A stretch of DNA of 48,958 bases from Desulfosporosinus sp. OT (GCF_000224515.1 NZ_AGAF01000038.1:1-48958); one strand, 5' to 3'; positions 16,127 through 25,255 are shown, counted from the first letter of the stretch. The notes: generated by a model not told the origin, from the sequence alone. Numbers and translations: made by a program.

Positions 16127-17179
16127 TTAATGCGAGGAGCAACTACTTTTCAGCTTCTCCACGATCTCCCTTCCTAAGGGTGTGTTTAGAAACTCCAGAG
16201 TAACATCCGGCAGGAGGTTCTTTAGATCATCCAGCTCCCCTTGTTTTATTAGATCTCTAACCCTAGAAGCGCTTATGGAAACATCCTTAAACCTTTTTCT
16301 TGCAATAACGTGCAGCTTAACGCCATAAATAGGAAGGACCTTCTTGAGAGCCTCATTGTAGGCCCTAGTAACTTGGCAATAGGGTTCATGCCCCACATAT
16401 CTCTGCGTAATGTTTAAGATTTTACAAAAATACTGGGCAAAGATTGAGGAGTCTAACTCCACATAAGCCTTTAACCTTGCTCCCTTTTCCCGCAAAAAGT
16501 AGGAAGGGAAAGTGGCGGAAGATATTATATACTCTCCACTGGGTAAAACCTTAACATTTTTTAAGTGCGAAACTCCTTTACTAACCAACTCGTATCGCGT
16601 TTCAAAGGGAAAAAGGGACCGATCTTCCTCGACAACAAAAACGAGTACCTCTTCATTGTTTTTAGCCGCTTCTTCAATTAAATAGGCGTGTCCTAGGGTG
16701 AAAGGATTGCAATTCATAACTAAGGCAGTTTTTTCTCCGCCCCCTAGATTATAGTTTTCTTTCATATCCTCTAATGCTTTATAGATATCATAAACGCCAT
16801 TTTCTAAGAGGGCTACCTCTTCATTACTATGAATAAGTTTGAAATTAAGAGCCAAAAAAACATGAGCACTTGCTGGTTTTGAGAAAATAAAGCTGTGGAA
16901 TATACCTTGACTGAACAGTTTATCGATCAGAGCAGAAATTAAGATGGAGGTTATTCCTTCTCCTCTATGTTCCTCAATTATGGCAAAGCATTTTAAGACA
17001 TTTCTTGCTTTAGAACAGGTTGCAATAATTGAAGCTTCCTGCGAAACCCCATCTCTTATTACTATAGTATAGTCCACATCCTGATCCAAGCTTAAATCAA
17101 AGCCCTGGAGAAAGGCTTCTACCTCGTCTCTTTCTTTAGGATCTTTAAGATTCACCCAATTTGGAATAACTCCATACAT
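16127..17179 (-). CDS. citC: [citrate/citramalate (pro-3S)-lyase] ligase
   Basis: CitC activates the lyase by acetylating the thiol of the prosthetic group with acetate and ATP. The 350-residue protein has an N-terminal GNAT-like region (about 20-130, HRGEGITSILISALI) and a C-terminal nucleotidyltransferase domain with NCNPFTLGHAYLIE (T-x-G-H motif) and SASRVRDLIKQG near the end, as expected. ATG at 17179 follows AAAGGAGAG. It stands 14 bases after citF. Confidence 0.92.
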   Translation of the reverse strand: MYGVIPNWVNLKDPKERDEVEAFLQGFDLSLDQDVDYTIVIRDGVSQEASIIATCSKARNVLKCFAIIEEHRGEGITSILISALIDKLFSQGIFHSFIFSKPASAHVFLALNFKLIHSNEEVALLENGVYDIYKALEDMKENYNLGGGEKTALVMNCNPFTLGHAYLIEEAAKNNEEVLVFVVEEDRSLFPFETRYELVSKGVSHLKNVKVLPSGEYIISSATFPSYFLREKGARLKAYVELDSSIFAQYFCKILNITQRYVGHEPYCQVTRAYNEALKKVLPIYGVKLHVIARKRFKDVSISASRVRDLIKQGELDDLKNLLPDVTLEFLNTPLGREIVEKLKSSCSSH

Positions 17180-17193
17180 GTACGTTCTCTCCT

Positions 17194-18735
17194 TTAATCC
17201 ACCATCCTCACAACATCGATAACACTACCATCCCGATACTCCACCACAGCCACAATCTTATCGGAGGTTTTAATGGCCTTAGGCACTCCTGTAATCTTTT
17301 CAGCTTTCAATTTCAATTCTTCTATGGTCAAAAGTGGCAGCTCTGTTTTCCTTAGCTTTTCAATTAAATCCACTCTTCTAGGATTGACAGCAATTCCGCG
17401 CTCAGTCACAACAACATCAATGCTTTCTCCTGGAGTTGTAATCGTCGTCACTTTATCTTTGATTATTGGAAGCCTGGCTTTCATTAGATTAGTGACAACA
17501 ATGGAGAGCTTGGCCCCTGCAGCGGTATCACTATGTCCACCCGAGCCACCCATGATTACCCCATCTGAGCCTGTCGTAACATTGACGTTAAAGGCGATGT
17601 CAATTTCAGTGGCTCCCAGGATCATGATATCTAGGTTGTTAACCACCGCTCCCTTAGTGTGAGGATTCCCATACATGGAAGCAGACATAAATTGGTGCTG
17701 TTTATTATTTCTATACGATTTTATTGCTTCTAAATCAAAGCATTGGACATCAAAGAGGGCTCGAAACAATCCTTCTTCCAGCATTTCCACAAGATAACCC
17801 GTAATTCCCCCGGCAGCGAAGCTTCCGATCACACCTTCGCGTTTCATAATATCTTTAAGCTCTGCTGCGACTGCGAGAGAGGTTCCACCTGCGCCTGTTT
17901 GAAAGGACATTCCATCTTTAATCAAGCCTGAAGCCTGGATTACTTGGGCGGCCATTCTTGCGATCAGAAGAGCCACCGGATCCTTCGTGATCTTAGTTGT
18001 CCCTGAAACAATACCCCTAGGGTCTCCGATGGATTCAACCTGAACCACATAATCGATAAAAACTTGGCTGATTTCAATCGGGCAGGCTGGGTAGGGCACT
18101 AAATTATCGGTTATAACAACGGTTTTATCGGCGTACTCGGCATCTGAAACAGCATAACCTAAGGCCCCACAGGCCGATTTACCCTCCACTCCATTGATGT
18201 TGCCGTAGGTATCTGCCGTAGGCGCTGCAATGAAGGCTACGTCGATATGCAGATCTCCACTTTCTATGGCCCTAGGTCTTCCGCCGTGAGTCTGCATTAG
18301 AGCAGGCTTTTTTAACTCCCCTCGTGATATGGCCTCCGGCACAGGCCCTGACATATAGTTCGCTACAATTCCAGTGACCACTTCATTTTTTATGTGCTCT
18401 ACAAGGGGCGCATGGATAGGAAAGATAGAGCTGGCCGCGACGGTAAGATTTTTTATGCCTCGTTTAGCCAAGGCCTCCAGCACCATATTTAGAACATGAT
18501 CTCCATTTCTCAAATGATGATGAAATGAAATCGTCATACCATCAATTATGTTTAATTTATCTAACGCCTGATCTAAACTTGCTAATACTTTTTGATCCCT
18601 GGGGATGACACTGGTCAGTTTCACGGCTTTCCTGGTCTTAATCCTTTCATTGCTAACAGCTCCTTGAAACGGCTTAACTTCTCCATACCCCTCTATATAA
18701 GCCGGAAGTTCTCTACCTAAAACCGTTTTGATCAT
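17194..18735 (-). CDS. citF: citrate/citramalate lyase alpha subunit (CoA-transferase)
   Basis: The alpha subunit exchanges the acetyl group on the acyl carrier protein for citrate or citramalate. The 513-residue protein is of normal length and shows family segments such as GKSACGALGYAVSDAEYAD, TDNLVPYPACPIEISQ, GAGGTSLAVAAELKDIM and GSGGHSDTAAGAKLSIVV. Substrate (citrate versus citramalate) cannot be told from sequence. The adjacent glutamate mutase/methylaspartase operon favours citramalate. ATG at 18735; the best purine run (GGGGGAAG) is unusually far upstream. Confidence 0.93.
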   Translation of the reverse strand: MIKTVLGRELPAYIEGYGEVKPFQGAVSNERIKTRKAVKLTSVIPRDQKVLASLDQALDKLNIIDGMTISFHHHLRNGDHVLNMVLEALAKRGIKNLTVAASSIFPIHAPLVEHIKNEVVTGIVANYMSGPVPEAISRGELKKPALMQTHGGRPRAIESGDLHIDVAFIAAPTADTYGNINGVEGKSACGALGYAVSDAEYADKTVVITDNLVPYPACPIEISQVFIDYVVQVESIGDPRGIVSGTTKITKDPVALLIARMAAQVIQASGLIKDGMSFQTGAGGTSLAVAAELKDIMKREGVIGSFAAGGITGYLVEMLEEGLFRALFDVQCFDLEAIKSYRNNKQHQFMSASMYGNPHTKGAVVNNLDIMILGATEIDIAFNVNVTTGSDGVIMGGSGGHSDTAAGAKLSIVVTNLMKARLPIIKDKVTTITTPGESIDVVVTERGIAVNPRRVDLIEKLRKTELPLLTIEELKLKAEKITGVPKAIKTSDKIVAVVEYRDGSVIDVVRMVD

Positions 18736-18761
18736 TTTTATAGATTTCAGTATACTTCCCC

Positions 18762-19640
18762 CTATCTCTCAATAAGTCCTAGTCTTTGTCCAAGCTCCAC
18801 CGTCGTTCTCGCCCGATTGATAACCGGCGCATCAATCATTTTACCATCTAAAGAAAAGACCCCTTTGCCTTCTTTTTCCGCTTCCTCCATGGCAGCCAAA
18901 ACCCTCAGGGCCTGTTTTAACTCCACCTCTGTCGGGGCAAACACAGCATGAATAATCTCAATCTGCCTGGGGTTTATGGCTGATTTTCCGGTCAGCCCCA
19001 AGCTTTTGGCCCTAGCTGTGTCCTTGGTAAGTCCCTCATAATCATTGGTATCAGTAAATGGGGTATCAATAGCATCCACCCTTAAAGCCCGGCACACGGT
19101 TGCGACCTTATTCCGAGCATAAAAGATTTCCTCTCCCTCTTTTGTTCTCGTAATTCCCAGATCTGCGGTCAAGTCTTCTCCACCAAGTAAAACCCCTACC
19201 ATTCGTTGGGAGGCCTTGATCACCTCATAAACCGTTTCTAAGCCCAAAGCGGTTTCTATCAGAGCGATTATTTTAATGCTACCGACTAAGTAGCCTTCTT
19301 CTTCTTCAATTTTAGCCAACATAATATCAACAAGCTTTATTTCCTCTACATCCGCTTTCGGAACCAGCAATGTATCTGGTTTAACCCTAGCAATCACATC
19401 CACATCTTGGGGCCCAAATTCTGTATCCAAGGGATTGACTCTAACCACGACTTCCACCTGTGAATAGTCGATATATTTTATTGCATCTCTTACCAAAATT
19501 CTGGCACTATCTTTTTCTGTTAGACTTACTGCGTCTTCTAAATCTAGAATAATAGCGTCCGCTCCGAGGATCGCCGCATCTTGAAGCATACCCGGGTTAT
19601 TTCCCGGCATAAAAAGCATCGTTCTTCTTAACTTTTGCAC
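18762..19640 (-). CDS. citE: citrate/citramalate lyase beta subunit
   Basis: The beta subunit cleaves citryl- or citramalyl-ACP to acetyl-ACP plus oxaloacetate or pyruvate; it is a HpcH/HpaI-fold, magnesium-dependent lyase. The 292-residue protein has LRRTMLFMPGNNPGML at the start, DAIILDLEDAVSLTEKD, VRVNPLDTEFG and LGGEDLTADLGITR, where Glu/Asp bind the metal. The start is GTG at 19640 with GAGGTGAG eight bases upstream. A 200-base gap containing a TTCGA-type repeat separates it from citD, which is unusual as citD and citE normally touch. Confidence 0.93.
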   Translation of the reverse strand: MQKLRRTMLFMPGNNPGMLQDAAILGADAIILDLEDAVSLTEKDSARILVRDAIKYIDYSQVEVVVRVNPLDTEFGPQDVDVIARVKPDTLLVPKADVEEIKLVDIMLAKIEEEEGYLVGSIKIIALIETALGLETVYEVIKASQRMVGVLLGGEDLTADLGITRTKEGEEIFYARNKVATVCRALRVDAIDTPFTDTNDYEGLTKDTARAKSLGLTGKSAINPRQIEIIHAVFAPTEVELKQALRVLAAMEEAEKEGKGVFSLDGKMIDAPVINRARTTVELGQRLGLIER

Positions 19641-19686
19641 TTTTACTCACCTCGACTAATGATCCAATGCGTATCACCACGATATG

Positions 19687-19785
19687 CGTTTCGTGGTTCG
19701 ATGTACGAATATACGAATATACGAGTATCCGAGTATCCGAACTTCGCCCATCGCCTGTGCCCTTGGATAAGTTCAGTTAAACCCT
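19687..19785. repeat. TTCGA-type repeat, copy b
   Basis: TGGTTCGATGTACGAATATACGAATATACGAGTATCCGAGTATCCGA-type tandem units (written here as unit families TACGAATA and TCCGAGTA) are followed by CGCCCATCGCCTG and CCTTGGATAAGTTCAGTT, matching the tail of copy d. It is inserted between citD and citE. Confidence 0.6.
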
Positions 19786-19840
19786 TAATTTGCAAGCTCC
19801 TCTTGACCCTATCAAGAGTCTTGAATTATTTTTTTAATCG

Positions 19841-20113
19841 TTAGATAGCTCGTTTAATAGCTGTTTCCACTCTTGCACCAATCGTATAATCCAAAGCTCC
19901 CTTATCTTGAGCCTTAATAGTAATGCCCTCGATACCCATTTCCTTAACCTTATGTAAAATCACTTGCTCAATCACATCACCAAACTGCTGCATAACGATA
20001 CTTTCTAGTTCAAGCTCTATGTTTCCCGAATCATTGGGCATGACCATGATCAGAATATCGTTGGACTCTAATGTACCTGCCTTGGCGATCTTAGTTATCT
20101 TGATGTAAATCAC
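19841..20113 (-). CDS. citD: citrate/citramalate lyase acyl carrier protein (gamma subunit)
   Basis: CitD carries the phosphoribosyl-dephospho-CoA arm. The motif KAGTLESNDILIMV contains the Ser that is modified in this family. The family usually starts M-K-I-x-K, and here the matching codon is ATC at 20104 (ATC AAG ATA ACT AAG), with GAGGTG six bases upstream. No ATG is available. I list the GTG at 20113 as the nearest standard start; a further GTG at 20146 is possible but has a poor site. Length is about 88-91 residues. First gene of the lyase set, 180 bases after the HgdC-like gene. Confidence 0.88.
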   Translation of the reverse strand: MIYIKITKIAKAGTLESNDILIMVMPNDSGNIELELESIVMQQFGDVIEQVILHKVKEMGIEGITIKAQDKGALDYTIGARVETAIKRAI

Positions 20114-20294
20114 CTCATTTGACTTCTCTACAATAATTAAGAACACTCTATTATCTTTTTAACTTTACCTTTAACTATCAACAGAAAATCCTTAGTAGCT
20201 TAAAAGTAATAAACTCCTTCGAGCGGTATTTCATACTTTGCCGGAACAATAGCAGTCTTGCTTTCGAACTTGAGAACGAAGTTTTCTAATATCA

Positions 20295-21071
20295 CTATAC
20301 ACAACAGCACCCGATCGCCCCATTAAACTGGGGCTCCTGCGGGATAACAATCCGTCGTCCCGACCCAACCTCTAAGAGCTTGGCAACTGCGCGGTTGTGT
20401 GCAACACCCCCAGTAAAGACTAATACCTCCCCGGCAAAAGAACGCAACAGCGGCAAAATTCGCTTAACAATCGTAGCGTTAACCCCAGCTCCTAGTTCTG
20501 CCAGCGGGAACCCTTCCACAATCTTACCGATAAGCTCACTTTCACCAAACACTGCACAAGTAGAATTCAACTCCACCGGATCCTCTGTATATTGTCCGAG
20601 CTCCTCAAGAGTCACATCGAGAACACTTGCCATATTTTCTAAATAACGTCCAGAAGAAGCTGCGCACTTATCATTCGTCAAAAAATCAATCATTTTCCCT
20701 TTCCGAACCTGGATGATTTTGCTATCCTGTCCCCCAAGATCGATCAAGGTGAAATCCGTTAGCCCCGTCTGATAAATCGCACCTAAAACATGCGCCTTCA
20801 ACTCTGGAATCGCCTCACCTCCAGCAAGCTCCAGAGTATTCCGTCCATAACCGGTGGAAACCAAACGATCTACCACAGGCAGACCCAAGGCCTCAAAGTT
20901 CACGACTAATTTATCCCCGTGCTTTCGCCCATACTCCCGGTAAAAACGGATCGTATCCAAGCTCTCCAACCGAAGGATCTCTAAACGTGCCTCTTCCTTA
21001 GGCCGCTCCATGAGGGCAATCTTCACACTCCGGCTCCCCAAATCAATTCCACAAATGGTTTGTCTAGGCAT
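20295..21071 (-). CDS. BcrA/BadF/HgdC-family ATPase, activator of a 2-hydroxyacyl-CoA dehydratase-type enzyme
   Basis: A 258-residue ASKHA-fold ATPase. It opens with CGIDLGSRSVKIAL (phosphate 1) and has IDLGGQDSKII (phosphate 2). The two cluster Cys are present: Cys136 in DKCAASSGRYLE and Cys172 in NSTCAVFGESELI. In HgdC these bridge one [4Fe-4S] between the two subunits, and ATP hydrolysis drives a low-potential electron onto the partner. The partner is most likely the HgdB-like protein 270 bases upstream. Related pairs are E. coli YjiL/YjiM and the double-cubane-cluster protein with its reductase. ATG at 21071 with GGAAGGCGG. Confidence 0.88.
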   Translation of the reverse strand: MPRQTICGIDLGSRSVKIALMERPKEEARLEILRLESLDTIRFYREYGRKHGDKLVVNFEALGLPVVDRLVSTGYGRNTLELAGGEAIPELKAHVLGAIYQTGLTDFTLIDLGGQDSKIIQVRKGKMIDFLTNDKCAASSGRYLENMASVLDVTLEELGQYTEDPVELNSTCAVFGESELIGKIVEGFPLAELGAGVNATIVKRILPLLRSFAGEVLVFTGGVAHNRAVAKLLEVGSGRRIVIPQEPQFNGAIGCCCV

Positions 21072-21097
21072 GTTCCGCCTTCCTTCCTACATGTTTC

Positions 21098-21317
21098 CAC
21101 TCTTCCCTTGAGACCCACAAGCAGGGTCTCGAGAATACGGCGCGAAGCCTTTGCGAGAGTCGTAGCCATGGCTTTAACTCCGCTCTCATAAAGCAGGGCG
21201 GAACACAAGGATGTGTTCCGCGGCCATGCGACAGGGATGTCGCTTTGGCCGGGAACCCTGCCCGCTTACATCAGGAGGTTAACGCCTTAGTTTGGCATGA
21301 CAAGCACAGGAGCTAAC
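21098..21317. repeat. palindromic modular element, diverged copy E
   Basis: A row of hairpins: TGAGACCC / GGGTCTC, GGAACACA-AGGA-TGTGTTCC, GCGACA-GGGA-TGTCGC and GCAGGG / CCCTGC. The right end, GTTAACGCCTTAGTTTGGCATGACAAGC, resembles the GAACGGTTAGTTTGC arm of copies A-C. It fills the gap between the HgdB-like and HgdC-like genes, so it would lie inside their transcript. Confidence 0.6.
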
Positions 21318-21337
21318 CAAGTATTTTCGCGACCCTC

Positions 21338-22351
21338 CTAATCGATGAGCATACTCAAAAAGGACTCTATCCTCATTTTACTCCGCGCATCCAATCCTGT
21401 TGGGTTCTCCCCTTCCAAGGTTAGAACCGGGTATTCCAGCTTCTTTCTTATGATCAGATCCTCAATCTGACGATAACAGAAACTTTGCGTATAGTGGATG
21501 ATTCCGTCTAGTTGGCGGCGCTCGGCCTCGCGAGAAATATCCTCAATCCGTTGAAATACTTTATAGGGATACGTATATAAGCGGTACTGCTCGACTACAT
21601 CATCTGTCTCAAAAGGCATCGCAAACTGCCTCTGGACTTCATTGAAAACAACACGAGCTCCGTGTTGTTCTAAAAAATCGTATAGTTCAGGGAAAATAGG
21701 TGGAACGCCGATAAAACCGAGGCGGATTTCCCGCACTTTCCCTCCAGATCTTGAACGGAACTCTCCTGACAAAGACTCCCTCTTGTGCGCCTTTTGAATA
21801 AATTCCTCCATCTCCTGAGCAAAGCCCTCTGGGTCGCCGTTGAAATCTGAACACGAAACAAGATAAAGATGGTTCTCAAACCCACTCACCTGATTCTCTT
21901 CCCAAGTCAGTCGATCAATTTCCCATGCCAAAGCTCGGACCTGATCAAGGCGCTTCTTCTGGAGGTTCACACCTTCCCAAGTTGTCCCCAAAGCTTTAAT
22001 TAGCTTGTCCATCTGAAGACGGAGCATATCCGCGTCCTGATCATACGGAAAAGCAAAGGGAATAATTTCGATTCCCTCCACTTCCCACGTCTCCATCAGC
22101 GCATGGGTATTACTACAATCGCCTTGTGTTACTGCAACAATGCGCTCAATGTCCGGATTATGCAAAGCCGTTGAATACAACCCCTTAATCCAACCACATA
22201 CATTCCTCGGAAAACCAGCCAACTCCGCCTCTTCCACTCGACGCATAGCCTCCGAGCCTGTAATAAAAATATTGTTCAAATCAACAGGTGTATCACCCGC
22301 CGCAAAAATTACTTCAACCGGCACCGTCGTTGTTAACCCGATTTTACCCAT
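21338..22351 (-). CDS. 2-hydroxyacyl-CoA dehydratase D-component family protein (HgdB/YjiM/DCCP-like)
   Basis: A 337-residue protein of the HgdB/BcrC group. It has four well-spaced Cys: 52 (NVCGWIKG), 79 (GDCSNTHAL), 167 (VSCSDFNGD) and 292 (SFCYRQIED), as expected for a bound iron-sulfur cluster. The last, with HYTQSFCYRQIED, is the typical C-terminal cluster motif. Only one such subunit is encoded, not the usual alpha/beta pair, so it may be a homodimer like the double-cubane-cluster proteins. Substrate unknown. It lies between the lyase and methylaspartate genes. ATG at 22351. Confidence 0.8.
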   Translation of the reverse strand: MGKIGLTTTVPVEVIFAAGDTPVDLNNIFITGSEAMRRVEEAELAGFPRNVCGWIKGLYSTALHNPDIERIVAVTQGDCSNTHALMETWEVEGIEIIPFAFPYDQDADMLRLQMDKLIKALGTTWEGVNLQKKRLDQVRALAWEIDRLTWEENQVSGFENHLYLVSCSDFNGDPEGFAQEMEEFIQKAHKRESLSGEFRSRSGGKVREIRLGFIGVPPIFPELYDFLEQHGARVVFNEVQRQFAMPFETDDVVEQYRLYTYPYKVFQRIEDISREAERRQLDGIIHYTQSFCYRQIEDLIIRKKLEYPVLTLEGENPTGLDARSKMRIESFLSMLID

Positions 22352-22637
22352 AATCGCTGTCTACTCCTTGCTAAAACCTGTTAATAGGACTTTCTTCTTA
22401 TATTTTAATGGGTCGAACCCAAAATGTTAAGTAGGTGTCACCAGAGAGTTATGTCCCTTAAACGGACACAGATCGCTAGTAAGTGAATATCGCCCTTTGG
22501 AAGATAGTAAACATGACGCAATGCCCATATAATGGTATAATGACATAAATCAGAGAAAACTAAAGAAGAATAGGTACCTTAGGATTATTGTTGGTCTGAC
22601 TAAAGAATCTTATTTGATTATAAGGAGGCTTTAACAT

Positions 22638-23213
22638 ATGCCATTACATCACGAAAACAAAAAATATACTTTCGCCGATTATTTAACCTGGCCAGAAAAT
22701 GAACGGTGGGAAATTATTAATGGAGTACCCCATCTGCAATCTGCACCTACCTGGCAACATCAGGCTATATCGAGGGAACTATTAACCCAATTCAACAATT
22801 ACCTAAAAGATAAGTCCTGTCAGGTGTTTGCCTCGCCATTTGACTTAAGACTTCCTGAAAAAGACGAAAACGATGAAGAAACTACTTTTGTTGTGCAGCC
22901 TGATCTTATAATTGTTTGTGATAAAAAAGGTCTAAAAGGTACGGGTTACTTTGGTACTCCCACTCTCGTGATCGAGATAACCTCCCCTGCAACGGCAAGA
23001 AACGATAAGGTTTGGAAATTTAATAAATATGAAAAAGTTGGCGTTCAAGAATACTGGATTGTAGAACCAGACGGCAAATTTATCAGTGTATATACGCTAC
23101 AACCTAATGATAGATATGGTAGGCCAGAATCGTATACTGAAACAGACCAGATCAAGGTGACTGTCTTCCCAGACTTGGCAGTAGACTTAAAACCGATATT
23201 TGAGGCGGTCTAA
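22638..23213 (+). CDS. Uma2 family (DUF820) PD-(D/E)XK nuclease-like protein
   Basis: A 191-residue protein with the Uma2 layout: YTFADYLTWPENERWEIINGVP at the N-terminus, VQPDLIIV with the Asp, PTLVIEITSP with the Glu, and KVWKFNKYEKVGVQEYWIVEP with a Lys. These are the restriction-endonuclease-like active-site residues. Members are often found as many copies in cyanobacteria and some Firmicutes; their role is unclear. The ATG follows AAGGAGG. It is the only plus-strand gene for over 8 kb on either side, which suggests separate acquisition. Confidence 0.85.
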   Translation: MPLHHENKKYTFADYLTWPENERWEIINGVPHLQSAPTWQHQAISRELLTQFNNYLKDKSCQVFASPFDLRLPEKDENDEETTFVVQPDLIIVCDKKGLKGTGYFGTPTLVIEITSPATARNDKVWKFNKYEKVGVQEYWIVEPDGKFISVYTLQPNDRYGRPESYTETDQIKVTVFPDLAVDLKPIFEAV

Positions 23214-23254
23214 TTCTAGCTTCTAGAATTCATTTCTTATAAAGATACCTCTAT

Positions 23255-23290
23255 AAGGCCCTCAGAGACAAGCTCTCTGCAGGGCCTTTC
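23255..23290. terminator. bidirectional terminator-like hairpin between Uma2 and mal genes
   Basis: AAGGCCCT and AGAGA pair with TCTCT and AGGGCCTT (about 14 bp with one bulge). It lies between convergent genes. T-runs are short on both sides. Confidence 0.55.
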
Positions 23291-23341
23291 CAATGTTTCT
23301 ACGTAAATCATTCTGAAAAACTAGTATTTTGCGACCCTTGC

Positions 23342-24619
23342 CTAACTCCAAAACGCTTCCTCAGAATGGGTTTTCTTCCCTTCCCGATACTTCAACACAG
23401 TCAGGGTTCTACTCATCTCATTATGCACAATCATATACCCTTCATCCACACCCATACCAGGCTTCGCCAGCATTTGATCCGGGCGAGTAGCCAGTGATAC
23501 ATGAACTGCCGTCCGTCCACCGGCATCCGTTTCATTACAAGATCCACCGACATAAGCGCCTACACCATATTTCTTGGCATAAATTACCGCTTCAATAGTG
23601 TTTTGAATTCCCCCTAGATCCGGAGTTTTGATTTGAACCATATCAGCAGCTTGAGCATCAACAAATTTTACAATATCTTCGTACGTATTGCACCACTCAT
23701 CGGCAACGATTTCAACTTTAATATTCTTAGTCTTCAAGGCCTCGCGTAAAGACTTAAGTTGTTCAATTTGACCCTCGACACTTCCAGCATCCATCGGTCC
23801 TTCAATCCGCAAGTGCAACGGTGCAGCGGCTTTTTCCAGCTTCGCAAAGTAGTCGACCATCCGCTCCGTACTATCTTCAAAAGCAATCCCAATTGTACCA
23901 TAAACATCAATATGCAAGACAGGGCGATAGCTATCTCCACCTAACGTCAGGATTCGGTTTTTCAGCCACTCCACATAATCCAAGAGTAGTTCCCCATTTT
24001 TTCCCAGCTTTGTTTCCACATTATTAATCAACGCATGAGGTAACACCCCAGCACGTTTGATAATCGCCTTATCCGCATTATCATAACGATCATCCCCGGT
24101 TTGAGTGAAGATCGGGACAGGCTCCAAAACCAGTGGCAGTTTATATTCCTCAAGAATAACTTCTGTCATCGTCTTTTTCTTAGCTTTAGCCACACCATCA
24201 AGAATAGCCTGACTTACACCATATCGAATGGCTGTATGATATCGTTCCCCATTAGGCCGGATTAAATTTTCTGCAAGACCCACCAAACGCCGAAAGGAAT
24301 CAAGTTCCTGTCCAACCAGCTTAGGCGCAATCTCTTCCATAATAATAGGAATGAAATCTTTAGCCAAAAAAAGCGGATCCCGACCACCAGCCCCAGAATA
24401 TTGCACAGCCGCACAATCCCCCGAAGCCACTTGCCCATCTTCCAGAATCATAATCACAGAAATAGACTCCCCACGTTGACGAACCGCCCTAAACCCCGGT
24501 GTCCTCGGCTCCCCATTATAAGTAAATCCATCATGGGCCGCTCCCCCCTTAATCGCCATTTGATCATCAAAATAAAATCCAGTAAGCCCCGGCGAAGCAA
24601 CAACGTCAACAATTTTCAT
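23342..24619 (-). CDS. mal: methylaspartate ammonia-lyase
   Basis: Converts (2S,3S)-3-methylaspartate to mesaconate and ammonia, the second step of glutamate fermentation by the methylaspartate pathway. The 425-residue protein of normal length belongs to the enolase superfamily: GAGGRDPLF near residue 77, PHALINNVE with the catalytic His (about 194), DVYG and EGP and DEW metal ligands, and VQIKTPDLGG with the catalytic Lys (about 331). ATG at 24619 with GAGGGAGG. It is the last gene of the glm operon, separated from glmE by a palindromic element. Confidence 0.95.
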   Translation of the reverse strand: MKIVDVVASPGLTGFYFDDQMAIKGGAAHDGFTYNGEPRTPGFRAVRQRGESISVIMILEDGQVASGDCAAVQYSGAGGRDPLFLAKDFIPIIMEEIAPKLVGQELDSFRRLVGLAENLIRPNGERYHTAIRYGVSQAILDGVAKAKKKTMTEVILEEYKLPLVLEPVPIFTQTGDDRYDNADKAIIKRAGVLPHALINNVETKLGKNGELLLDYVEWLKNRILTLGGDSYRPVLHIDVYGTIGIAFEDSTERMVDYFAKLEKAAAPLHLRIEGPMDAGSVEGQIEQLKSLREALKTKNIKVEIVADEWCNTYEDIVKFVDAQAADMVQIKTPDLGGIQNTIEAVIYAKKYGVGAYVGGSCNETDAGGRTAVHVSLATRPDQMLAKPGMGVDEGYMIVHNEMSRTLTVLKYREGKKTHSEEAFWS

Positions 24620-24958
24620 TATGTACCCTCCCTCGATGTTTTCTCATCTTTATGTTCAACCTGTACTCTAGCTCAAAACAACCTGTTTGTTATGAGACGT
24701 GCGATGTGCGGAGCCAACCATTTAGACCGTGACGTCGCTTTGGCCAGGCACGATATTTGTATGCAACTAAGAACCGTCCCCACTCCCACTCTTGCAGCAT
24801 GCAAGCAAGAACCGTCCCTACTCCCACTCGGAAAACAGGGCTGAGCACAAGGTCCCTTCTCGCCATACATCCCTACTTAATCTAAATCTAATACCCCAAG
24901 GGGATTAGCATCCCAGACAACACCCTCGTCGGGAACCCGACCCCATCGACCCAGGATA
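24620..24958. repeat. AAGAACCGTCCC repeats and flanking sequence upstream of mal
   Basis: AAGAACCGTCCC followed by (C/T)ACTCCCACT occurs twice (24769 and 24807), 38 bases apart in direct orientation. The same sequence forms a hairpin at 46598-46649. A TGGCCAGGCACG / GACGTCGCTTTGGCC part (about 24729-24753) resembles element E. No gene is seen. Confidence 0.5.
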
Positions 24959-25219
24959 GACGTTGCTTGAGACCAAGAGAACGACTTAAGCGAGCAGCCC
25001 GCCAAACTTCGCGAAAGCGACCCGGAAAACAGGGCTGAGCACAGGGTCCCTTCTCGCCATCCTTGGCTACAGGGACACTAGACCATCCATGGTCGTCGGA
25101 TGTGCGAAGCCGCCAGTGAGCCAAGGATGGCTCATCTGGCGGGCACCCTGTTTGGAGGGAAGCTTGAGCGTTAGTTTGGCCTGCAAGCGCCAGTTCGTGA
25201 ACGGGTCTCAAGCAACGTC
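24959..25219. repeat. palindromic modular element, copy F, with perfect 16-bp terminal inverted repeats
   Basis: The ends GACGTTGCTTGAGACC (24959-24974) and GGTCTCAAGCAACGTC (25204-25219) are perfect complements. Inside are the family modules: CCAAACTTCGCGAAAGCGACC, GAGCACAGGGTCCCTTCTCGCC, CAGGGACACTAGACCATCC, GGATGTGCGAAGCCGCCAGTGAGCCA and the right arm AAGCTTGAGCGTTAGTTTGGCC. It lacks the TAATACGTGC units. It sits between glmE and mal inside their operon. Confidence 0.75.
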
Positions 25220-25255
25220 ATCCCCAGAACGACCCCAGAGACGAGCCCAAAGATG

